Below are positions 57,408 through 64,000 of a stretch of DNA of 64,000 nt, piece by piece. The notes beneath the pieces were generated by a model. The model was not told the origin of the DNA, did not search any database, and saw nothing but the letters and a program-made list of their open reading frames with translations. Each line of letters begins with the position of its first letter. The stretch's first letter is position 1. Source of the DNA: Methylomonas sp. LL1 (GTDB lineage: Bacteria; Pseudomonadota; Gammaproteobacteria; Methylococcales; Methylomonadaceae). The position numbers were made by a program, and so were the translations under genes. The DNA is taken from contig NZ_CP064653.1 in assembly GCF_015711015.1 (NCBI RefSeq), forward strand, positions 3,596,001 to 3,660,000, read 5' to 3'.

Positions 57408-57883
57408 TATTTCGAAAAATTTTTATGATCTAGAGATTTGAAGAATTCTAATATAGCTGTTGAATTTAGGTCCTCGCAGTTTTTCAAGGTCGCTTCTGCA
57501 TAAGACTTTCGATACTTGCTAAAATCAATTCGGAGTTCAGGCTCAGAATTGCATCTATTCAGATAGTTTCTTACTAGATTTTCTGAATATAGCTCTCGTA
57601 GTCGATTAATTGCTTTTTGCGCTAGAGGTACAAGAGCATCTGGTATAAAAATAATATTCTCATCGGCATTCATTCGAATTTTTGAAGGTTTATAACGCCA
57701 GCAATAATGCCGTGTACCATCATGCATAGTTCGCCAAATTTCGACGGTTTCGGGAGTGATGCTCAGCATTTCATTCTTACGCAGCGATGGCGCACAATGA
57801 AGCATAATGATTAAGCAATCTCTATAAGCCTTTAACTTGTCAACGGGTTCTTTGCTTATTAATGCATCTAAGTCTATCGTCAT
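57398..57883 (-). CDS. Truncated tyrosine-recombinase-like protein
   Basis: The start at 57883 (MTIDLDALISK) has AGGAG in front; the frame to 57997 is less likely. The 161-residue product carries KLKAYRDCLIIMLHCAPSLR and NEMLSITPETVEIWR, resembling the beginning of an integrase catalytic domain, where the first catalytic arginine lies in the R-x-x-E stretch. The later H-x-x-R and Tyr motifs are absent. It is probably a fragment of an integrase and inactive as a recombinase. The assignment rests on that one block. Confidence 0.5.
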   Translation of the reverse strand: MTIDLDALISKEPVDKLKAYRDCLIIMLHCAPSLRKNEMLSITPETVEIWRTMHDGTRHYCWRYKPSKIRMNADENIIFIPDALVPLAQKAINRLRELYSENLVRNYLNRCNSEPELRIDFSKYRKSYAEATLKNCEDLNSTAILEFFKSLDHKNFSKYYL

Positions 57884-57997
57884 AAAATTTTCTCCTAGAA
57901 AGCGCTCAAAATTAAGCCGAAACAGGTTTGATTCTAGAGCAGGCAAGACGGCAATGCAACATGAAAACTTTTGTAAGCTATTGATTTGTGAAAACAT

Positions 57998-58521
57998 TTA
58001 TATGAAATCACATGCGAAGCTGAGCTTTCATGTTCGATGCATCAAGAAGTTACGAGCGTGCATCGATCGATAGGAAATATCATCTTGTTTGTATGCGGTT
58101 GTAATGGTAGGTAGGAGCTCTCGGTATTTGGCGCAGGCGCCAGGCAAATTGCTATCTGGAAGAGCGAGAAAAACCGCAGGATTGCGATCTTGGCTTTGTG
58201 TCCCACATTACTGTAAGGTTTGATTTTCCTTGTAATCGCTAATGGTAGAACCTGGCATCGGGTTACTTAAACGCCCTAATTTTTCTTCAACGCCAACGCT
58301 ACCGATCCGTCCTTGGGGCGTTCACTTTGAAATGCTGCGGTCTGTAGAAGAATGAATCCGTTAAAACAATGCGCTAGATCCTTGATGGATAGAACAGAAC
58401 CAGTTCAATCAAGATTTTTAAACATCAAAAACTTAACCCTAACAAGCCTTAATCGCTGTTAAGCGATAAATTTTTATCGCTTATGGCCGGCAATCCATAA
58501 GCAATAGGCTATACGAATAAA
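57998..58521. other. Gene-poor stretch containing repeat copy B
   Basis: About 520 bases with no supported gene. The second copy of the degenerate repeat lies at 58274-58389, and a run of short TTTATCGC/GCGATAAA inverted elements lies near 58458-58482. Confidence 0.4.
58274..58389. repeat. Degenerate direct repeat, copy B
   Basis: This is the partner of 56286-56399, same orientation, about 2 kb apart. On the minus strand one frame reads ERPKDGSVALALKKN before a stop; copy A gives a related but diverged sequence (EYPKDESAAFGF then stop), which hints at a common coding ancestor. Confidence 0.65.
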
Positions 58522-58716
58522 TCAACGCTGACTTAAAAGCTCAACAAGTAAGTTCGCATGTTTTTCAAGTTCGTCATCGGGTAAAGTGAATAATGGTAAA
58601 TCTGCCTCACCCATGGCAACCAACAGTTCCGCATAGTCACGTAAGCCGAGCTTTTCAATGGCTTGTTCTTTGGTTATCAGGCCTTGCGAAAATAAGACTA
58701 AAGAATTTTGCTGCAT
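58522..58716 (-). CDS. Small hypothetical protein (UPF0175-like?)
   Basis: The start at 58716 (MQQNSLVLFSQGLI) has AGGTGA six bases upstream. The 64-residue protein reads as a short helical module (GLITKEQAIEKLGLRDYAEL) followed by DLPLFTLPDDELEKH. The layout is reminiscent of UPF0175-type antitoxin-like proteins, but the match is weak. It lies 17 bases after the SpoIIAA-like gene and is probably co-transcribed with it. Confidence 0.6.
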   Translation of the reverse strand: MQQNSLVLFSQGLITKEQAIEKLGLRDYAELLVAMGEADLPLFTLPDDELEKHANLLVELLSQR

Positions 58717-58733
58717 ATGATCACCTAAACCAG

Positions 58734-59102
58734 TCATTCCGTGCTTTGCAACCACTCCAAAGCACGTTGTTTATCGCCGTATACAAAATGCCGCACTTGA
58801 GCATGAACAAAATGACCTACAATGCTGGGCATAATTGTCAGAAACCCACTGTCTGTTACCGCCGCGATTTTGGCAACATGTTGGTGATGGTCTTTGACGA
58901 ATTTCATGTGCGCTAATAATGCGGCAAAATCTGACCAGCCTGGAAATTTTTCAGTATAGATAAGCAGGCCATGCAGTTCACCTTGAGTCTCGATAAATGG
59001 ATCAACGATTTCGGCTAAAGTCTCGAAATCCGATTGTTGAAGAGGGCCTTCGGGTGTAATGATTAGGATACCCCGATCGCGCAGCAGTTCTGAATGAATC
59101 AT
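58734..59102 (-). CDS. SpoIIAA-like (STAS/SEC14-type) protein
   Basis: The 122-residue protein has ILIITPEGPLQQSDFETLAE at the N-terminus, the LHGLLIYTEKFPGWSDFAAL block, and KIAAVTDSGFLTIMPSIVGH then RHFVYGDKQRALEWLQ at the end. This is the pattern of SpoIIAA-like domain proteins, a family of small alpha/beta proteins of unclear role. No phosphorylatable STAS serine can be assigned. It is followed by the 64-residue gene. Confidence 0.8.
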   Translation of the reverse strand: MIHSELLRDRGILIITPEGPLQQSDFETLAEIVDPFIETQGELHGLLIYTEKFPGWSDFAALLAHMKFVKDHHQHVAKIAAVTDSGFLTIMPSIVGHFVHAQVRHFVYGDKQRALEWLQSTE

Positions 59103-59641
59103 GGTGTGTCTCCAGTATTGTGCAAATCAATAGATTTGTACGCCGCAGAAAGGTAGTTGTAAATAGAATTGGCCGCTGTCAACAATAGGTTACAAGGTTC
59201 ATGTGAGCCATTCGTCATATCAGTTCAGCCTTGACGTGTTTTGTCTCCATTATTTAGCATGCCGTTCGGGATTCAATATCTCAACTTAGCAATAACAGCA
59301 TTGGCATGGATTGGGCAGGCTATTGTGAGTTCCGATTCTGCGGTTGTTGCGCGGGGTGGGAATCGGGGGAAGAAATAGATTGGTAACTAGGCCTTGGGTA
59401 AATAACCAGCTAGGGATTTTCAAATGCTGAAAATTTTGAAACGTTTTTAATGCATTCCAGGGTATTGTTAGGTATTGTTTCTGCCAGTTGAAAACCATCA
59501 ATCCTTCTTGGCTCTATTGTTGACCCAGATGATGAGAACTGCTACCTCGACTCGAACAGCAGGCACCGAACCGTTGGGCAACCTATCTATCTGATTCCAA
59601 TGGCTGCAACTTGACCATATCCACGGATATTTCGGATAAAA
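59103..59641. other. Gene-poor stretch
   Basis: About 540 bases without a supported gene or clear repeat. It precedes the DUF262 stub and follows the 5' side of the SpoIIAA-like gene, whose promoter must lie here. Confidence 0.4.
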
Positions 59642-59749
59642 ATGAGTAACACTCCACGTGGAATGAGTGTCCAAGAAGTATATCGCCTGTTTCGAGACAA
59701 TCGATTAATCGTAAATCGAAGGTATCAAAGGAAACTTGTTTGGACCTTA
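59642..59749 (+). pseudogene. 5' stub of a DUF262 (GmrSD-type) gene
   Basis: The first 36 codons give SVQEVYRLFRDNRLIVNRRY followed by QRKLVWTL, resembling the opening of DUF262 proteins, where the Y-Q-R-x-x-V-W segment is the conserved nucleotide-site region. After 59749 the frame continues to 59941 in unrelated sequence (KISHHCSYSINKIF). DUF262 proteins are usually several hundred residues long, so the gene has lost nearly everything. Confidence 0.7.
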
Positions 59750-59915
59750 TACAAGATATCGCATCATTGTTCCTACTCGATCAATAAAATATTTCTACGT
59801 CAGGTTACCCAAAAATCATTTGGGAGAGCGATGCAAAAACTATTAAGTGTTGCGATTGGCGCTGGCAATCGGCATATAATTGGATTTGTTAGGGCCTCAA
59901 CCACAATATCATCTA

Positions 59916-60314
59916 ATGGACAGTTACCTCAATATAGTTAGTCTGGCACTTGCAATAGCAGCGCTTGTACCTGTTCTTCTGCCTAGTTCCCGTGTGCGAT
60001 TTTGGACAATTACAGCGGCACTGATTTCAGGACTTATCCTTATAACCACCTACCAGATGTATAAAAACTATGAAATGCAAAAGGAAGTTGTTGCTGTAGA
60101 AGAAGAAATTTGGTCACTGCTTACAGATCACGAGAAAGGATTGACCTTTGAGCAAATATATAATGGTCTGTATCATCGGTCATTAACTGCGGCAAACCAG
60201 GCCATTGACACAATGGTAAAGAATAAGAAAATTTTTCAAGAAATGTCCGAGGTTTCTGATCCAACTGGAAACAAATATGTTTTACGGAAATTCTTCCGGC
60301 GCTTTGGGGATTGA
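59916..60314 (+). CDS. Small membrane protein with a winged-helix-like C-terminus
   Basis: Not recognised as a family. The start at 59916 (MDSYLNIVSLAL) is preferred over the TTG at 59880. Two membrane spans (about residues 5-23 and 28-47) are followed by a cytoplasmic part of about 80 residues with LTFEQIYNGLYHRSLTAANQ and a basic tail (YVLRKFFRRFGD), which looks like a winged helix. A membrane-tethered DNA-binding or sensing role is possible but speculative. Confidence 0.65.
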   Translation: MDSYLNIVSLALAIAALVPVLLPSSRVRFWTITAALISGLILITTYQMYKNYEMQKEVVAVEEEIWSLLTDHEKGLTFEQIYNGLYHRSLTAANQAIDTMVKNKKIFQEMSEVSDPTGNKYVLRKFFRRFGD

Positions 60315-60373
60315 GGTGTCTACAATTAGTTAAATAGCGTATAAGAGGAACTGTATATGGAATTGGGATCTAA

Positions 60374-61612
60374 TCAAAAAAGCAGACCCTGAAAAAATGT
60401 CAAAATTTCGGGATATTTGTAAAATAATAAAATGATCACAATGAGGAAAGGAGTCAAGCTAAGCCAGTTCAGTCTTTCCAAATCTCTGTCAATGGATTCT
60501 GATCTTTTGATCAAATTATTTTGTTTATCATTAACAAATTGAGCTGCACTTTCTTCTCTATTTTCAAACTTTTCAAAAACCTCATTCAACGCCAATTTAA
60601 TGTCTTTTAATCTGTCTCGATGTTGTTTAATTAATCTGCACATAAAGACGGATATCAGTAAAACAGAAAAACTTATTACCAGGCCATTAATTAATTCTTT
60701 TTCTTTGATTAATGCTGCTATAGTTGCTATTGATATTGGTATTGAAAAGCCTTTATTTAAGACATCATTTAATGTGTTTTCTATTTTATGCGCGAATTCC
60801 TCATGTTTTTCTATGACTTCTTTTTTGAAGTCCTTTAATGAGAATCCATTAATATATGTTTCATAATTATCTTGATAAAGCTGTTTAAATACTTCAAACT
60901 CAGAGAGAATATCGCCGAGACGTTGATTTATGGTCGGTCGTTTAGAAAGGAGTTCTTCCAAAGCATTACGAACGACAGCAAGCCTTTCATGGCTGTGTAA
61001 GTCTTCGTTTGTCAGCATTTCCTCAAAATACTCTAAACCATCAAGATTTTGTAATTCATGAAAAGTAAAGCGCGATTCTATTAGATGTTTTTTAAACCCC
61101 TTGCTTTCTTTGTCTTCAGTTAAAAGGACAAAGAGGTAGGAATCTCTTTTTTCTTCTGTGTGAGGCAGCGCTTGCTTTAAAAAGACAATCCATCGGCAAA
61201 CTTTTCTTAACTGTTGGAGTTTTTCAGGTTCGTCAACCTCACCAGTTAGGTAATCATTTTCGATCAGATAAAATTCGTCAGGTAACAATCCTTTTTTTAC
61301 GCCAGTATGGTGTGATATTAAATCATCTACATTTAAAAAGAACCGTTTAAATCCACTTATAATCGGGAAATTTAATGTAAATTTTAATTTTGGGTTATTT
61401 TGAGTTTCTGGTATAGGCAAGCTTTGGGCGCTTTCGTTGCAGCTAACCAATTCTAAAATATCATCTTTTTGCTGATAAATTTTATTGATAAGTAATCTTA
61501 CTTCTTCGTCATATAATATCTCACAATTAACAGAAGAGTTGCCATTAAAATCAGGCTTGCCACATAGCCTGTATAGCTTTACAACATTGCTTAATAATGA
61601 CAGACTACCCAT
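60374..61612 (-). CDS. Three-helix membrane protein encoded with an NdpA-like protein
   Basis: No named family recognised. Residues 1 to about 285 are cytoplasmic and charged, with helical parts (ALEELLSKRPTINQRLGDIL). A hairpin of two membrane helices follows at about 289-303 (FSIPISIATIAALI) and 309-328 (GLVISFSVLLISVFMCRLI). A charged coiled-coil-like segment (about 330-385) leads to a third helix near 386-402. The start codon lies within the end of the upstream gene, an eight-base overlap (ATGGGTAG), so the two are translationally coupled. The base composition is much more AT-rich than in the housekeeping region. Confidence 0.8.
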   Translation of the reverse strand: MGSLSLLSNVVKLYRLCGKPDFNGNSSVNCEILYDEEVRLLINKIYQQKDDILELVSCNESAQSLPIPETQNNPKLKFTLNFPIISGFKRFFLNVDDLISHHTGVKKGLLPDEFYLIENDYLTGEVDEPEKLQQLRKVCRWIVFLKQALPHTEEKRDSYLFVLLTEDKESKGFKKHLIESRFTFHELQNLDGLEYFEEMLTNEDLHSHERLAVVRNALEELLSKRPTINQRLGDILSEFEVFKQLYQDNYETYINGFSLKDFKKEVIEKHEEFAHKIENTLNDVLNKGFSIPISIATIAALIKEKELINGLVISFSVLLISVFMCRLIKQHRDRLKDIKLALNEVFEKFENREESAAQFVNDKQNNLIKRSESIDRDLERLNWLSLTPFLIVIILLFYKYPEILTFFQGLLF

Positions 61613-62654
61613 TTATTTCAGCTATTACATTGCCTAACTCATCTATCAATTTTTGAGGTAGGTTATTTATAGTTAACGATTTTTCTTCAAAATCAAAAAT
61701 AATTTCAGCTTGGGAATCTGGAGTTCCTAAGGAGTTCTTGTCAAAAGACAAATCCCATGTGGCCGATTTATAAGAAACGCGCTTATATTTTTTTAATGCG
61801 GTTATATTCGGAACAAACTCTTGGCTAATTCTAAACTCTTCAGAATTAGCTTTTTCAATAAAATTATCGTGAAACTCAATTGGCAAGTGGGCGTTAAGCT
61901 TTGCTGCAATTTCTTCTAACATAACACTTTTGGGATGTCTTTCCTTAAGAAAATCATGAATTTCGGCTCTAATAGATTTCTTGTCTAAGATATCGGCATC
62001 TGAACAGATTGCCTCTATCAAATGAAAAACATTATCTGTTGCGAGATTTGAAGGAATTAAATCAGTACAACCCAATGCCTTAGTAAAATATCCAGTAATA
62101 TCCTTTTTCTGATCTCCCTTAAGAAAACTTAAATAAGCTTCTTCTGCATTTTCAAGGCGATTTAAATCTATGCGAGCAGCTTGGTGAAGTTTATCCAAAT
62201 CTATTTGATGTACATCAGTTAAGTCCATGTCTGAAGTAAAGGTCAGGCCACCTTTATCTTTGATCATAACAACTAGGTAATATGGTCCATTGTTGTTGAT
62301 GTAATGAGCAAAAACAAGGTATCCACCTGTTGCAAAGTTTTCCTTTTCAATCTCAATTTTGAGTCTATTTACTGCTTTACGCGATAACTCAATAAACACT
62401 TCTTTTGAATAGTCATCTTTGTTTATTTCTTTGACCCATGACTGAAATGGGTGATTGTTAACATCCCTATTAAATGACCCAAATGTTTTTCCTGTTTTAT
62501 AAATTTTTAAAATAGATTCTATTAATGTTATTACTTTTTGGTTTTCGGAATCAAAGATATCGTCTCGATATTGAATTACTGCTTCAACTTGTGGTTTGCC
62601 ACTTTCTTGCTTGTCCTTAATAATTTTATGCGCAATTGCATTGATGATTTCCAT
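61605..62654 (-). CDS. NdpA/YejK-family nucleoid-associated protein
   Basis: The 349-residue protein resembles E. coli YejK (37-kDa nucleoid-associated protein): YKTGKTFGSFNRDVNNHPFQ, then FATGGYLVFAHYINNNGPYY, DLDKLHQAARIDLNRLENAE and YLSFLKGDQKKDITGYFTKA (family pattern YLTFLKGR-x-x-x-x-ADFF). These proteins bind DNA and their exact role is poorly known. A GGGGAG lies about nine bases upstream of the start. It is the first gene of a two-gene operon with the membrane protein and is divergent in context from typical chromosomal yejK, which sits alone. Confidence 0.85.
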   Translation of the reverse strand: MEIINAIAHKIIKDKQESGKPQVEAVIQYRDDIFDSENQKVITLIESILKIYKTGKTFGSFNRDVNNHPFQSWVKEINKDDYSKEVFIELSRKAVNRLKIEIEKENFATGGYLVFAHYINNNGPYYLVVMIKDKGGLTFTSDMDLTDVHQIDLDKLHQAARIDLNRLENAEEAYLSFLKGDQKKDITGYFTKALGCTDLIPSNLATDNVFHLIEAICSDADILDKKSIRAEIHDFLKERHPKSVMLEEIAAKLNAHLPIEFHDNFIEKANSEEFRISQEFVPNITALKKYKRVSYKSATWDLSFDKNSLGTPDSQAEIIFDFEEKSLTINNLPQKLIDELGNVIAEING

Positions 62655-63032
62655 TTAGTAAAGCTCCCCGTCTATTTTCAACAATTCACAAATTTGGTTG
62701 CATGGTAGCCACAATCATCTAGTTAGTCTAGGCGACCCGTCAAAAAGTAACGTTTTACTGCGAAGACCGGCATAGTGTGCTGAGTGCGGCTCATGCCATT
62801 TAATAAAAGCAACCATCTCAACTGATAAACTGTGTTGTGATCAGCTGCTAGCCAGAAGGTCCGACACATGGTGTGATGGACCGCTTTCAACTTGGTCTGA
62901 AACATATCGCTGACTGCGTTTGCTCGCATCCGATATAGGTCTCGAATTTTAATCTCACCAAAACGCAGCCGCTGTTAATAAGCCCTTCTTCACATAGGAT
63001 TTGGGTAAACAATCATTGATGAAAGATTGCGG
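62655..63032. other. Gene-poor gap upstream of the NdpA operon
   Basis: About 380 bases with no supported gene. It holds the promoter region of the NdpA operon and the 3' end of the helicase gene transcript, both on the minus strand. A minus-strand open frame (62723-62929) shows no recognisable domain. Confidence 0.4.
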
Positions 63033-64000
63033 TTAGATGCTATCCTGAAGCCTAATACGCTCGTTTTTGGCTTTGTATTTCTCGACTTTATTTTTTCTAA
63101 TCAAAGATCCGAGTGCTTTTGATACTTTCTTTTCAAACTCAACCCGTGGTTTACCTCGGGTAATTATTTCGAGTTGTTTGAGCACCCTAGTGCCAATTGA
63201 CTCGATTGTGCATGACTGATTCGGGCAATTTGCAAGTACGGTGAGAATTGCTTCTTGAATTTCAGACAATTCAATGATGTCTAGCTTTCGATGTTCAGCA
63301 GACTCAATAGCGTCTTCAATGATATTGTCAGCAAAGAGATCTTCATTTTGGGGAGTAATTTGACGTTTTGTTTCAACGCTATCTTCCTTGACCTCAAACG
63401 CTAATTCTTCTGATTCATCCTCTTCAACAACATTGATGACTTGGTATGGATCGACAACTTTCGAGCAAACCCATTGGGAATTATCAACAGATTCCGAACC
63501 CAATGGATCAATTCCCATTTTGTAGAGAGTATTCAATAAATCATCGAATACTTCTTGTCTACGCATGACGAAACTGGACGCAAAGCATCGCCAGAAAGTC
63601 CAGCCGGCCCGTTCAAGAACACGCTGCCTGGTCATGTCATTCATCCATTGGCCTGGGCCATGGAATTTATCACCATCACATTCAACAGCCAGTCTTCGAC
63701 CTTCCGAACCTTCAACGACAAAATCAATGCGATATGCGCCACAGCGAACCTGTGGTTTGACTCGATAATTTCGCTCGACCAATAGATCAAAAATTTCGCG
63801 CTCAAAATCCGATTCACACAATTCTCGTAGCGACGATACCTGTTTGGCGTCTTGAATGAATGGTTGTTTAAAATGGCGAAAAACCTTGGCAGTTAAACTA
63901 TCAGGCTTCAACTCATTTTCATCGATCGAACGAAACAGATACATACGATCGCGAGCACGCGAAAGCGCAACGTTAAACCGCTGCTCAATTTCCAGGCGAT
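63033..64000 (-). CDS. SF1 helicase with C-terminal restriction-endonuclease-like domain (partial)
   Basis: The frame stays open from the stop at 63033 to the window edge, so the N-terminal part is outside; the ATG at 63944 is internal. The last upstream residues read QRFNVALSRARDRMYLF, helicase motif VI of UvrD/Upf1-type SF1 enzymes. A PD-(D/E)XK (MTES_1575/DUF559-like) domain follows: SDFEREIFDLLVERNYRV, YRIDFVVEG and LAVECDGDKFHGPGQWMND. The C-terminal part (about 160 residues) is an acidic linker and a small helical domain. Such large helicase-nucleases are common in defence and mobile regions. Confidence 0.85.
   Translation of the reverse strand, partial: RLEIEQRFNVALSRARDRMYLFRSIDENELKPDSLTAKVFRHFKQPFIQDAKQVSSLRELCESDFEREIFDLLVERNYRVKPQVRCGAYRIDFVVEGSEGRRLAVECDGDKFHGPGQWMNDMTRQRVLERAGWTFWRCFASSFVMRRQEVFDDLLNTLYKMGIDPLGSESVDNSQWVCSKVVDPYQVINVVEEDESEELAFEVKEDSVETKRQITPQNEDLFADNIIEDAIESAEHRKLDIIELSEIQEAILTVLANCPNQSCTIESIGTRVLKQLEIITRGKPRVEFEKKVSKALGSLIRKNKVEKYKAKNERIRLQDSI

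Noticed and set aside
59286-59501. 71-codon minus-strand frame
   Set aside because: No domain, no ribosome site, and located in a gene-poor region with chance open frames.
62723-62929. 68-codon minus-strand frame upstream of the NdpA operon
   Set aside because: No ribosome site or recognisable domain; it could be a decayed gene but nothing supports it.

Overview
The window looks like a chromosomal segment of a gammaproteobacterial methanotroph of the Methylomonas/Methylococcaceae type. This is an inference from the protein sequences, the canonical gammaproteobacterial gene orders (dcw cluster, secB-gpsA, pilMNOPQ) and the hox hydrogenase; no methane oxidation gene is present. About 52.5 kb is dense housekeeping sequence of moderate GC. 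The last ~11.5 kb is AT-richer, gene-poor accessory DNA. LAYOUT. 1-1.5 kb: end of a HExxH protein, a stub of a Uma2-type gene, and a DUF2058 gene. 1.5-6.6 kb (minus): hoxFUYHW, a NAD-linked bidirectional [NiFe] hydrogenase with its maturation endopeptidase; the five genes are nearly contiguous or overlapping. 6.6-7.0 kb: dciA. 7.1-25.4 kb (minus): a complete division and cell wall cluster read as mraZ-rsmH-ftsL-ftsI-murE-murF-mraY-murD-ftsW-murG-murC-murB-ddl-ftsQ-ftsA-ftsZ-lpxC, with many 1-4 nt overlaps, making meso-DAP muramyl pentapeptide, lipid I/II and the divisome core. 25.8-28.1 kb (minus): an ArsR-type regulator with a cysteine pair spaced as in persulfide sensors, a membrane rhodanese, secB and gpsA. 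28.2-31.2 kb (plus): a decayed gpmI remnant, then envC and a ctpA-like S41 protease, ending at a strong terminator. 31.6-38.1 kb (minus): tetR-outer membrane factor-membrane fusion protein-RND pump, one translationally coupled efflux operon with a candidate operator before tetR. 38.1-38.9 kb: relic of an ISAs1-family transposase. 38.9-44.2 kb: sulfite/nitrite reductase hemoprotein plus DUF934 (minus), then an NhaD antiporter, an AmpG-like permease and rpmE (plus). 44.3-52.0 kb: mrcA (PBP1A) divergent from pilMNOPQ. ISLAND. At about 52.54 kb comM is cut: only its C-terminal third remains, and the DNA beyond it is unrelated. This is read as the left edge of an accessory island that runs off the window. 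It holds a 122-nt imperfect palindrome, an ankyrin-repeat gene, a zinc-ribbon protein divergent from an XRE regulator, a DUF6794 gene, an inverted pair of DnaA-box-like sites, an orphan gene, an integrase-like fragment, a degenerate direct repeat 2 kb apart, a SpoIIAA-like pair, a DUF262 stub, a membrane/winged-helix-like gene, a two-gene NdpA (YejK-like) plus three-helix membrane protein operon, and the C-terminal part of an SF1 helicase fused to a restriction-endonuclease-like domain. The NdpA/membrane-protein operon, next to the helicase-nuclease, is the best candidate for an undescribed, perhaps defensive, system. No tRNA, rRNA or CRISPR array was seen.
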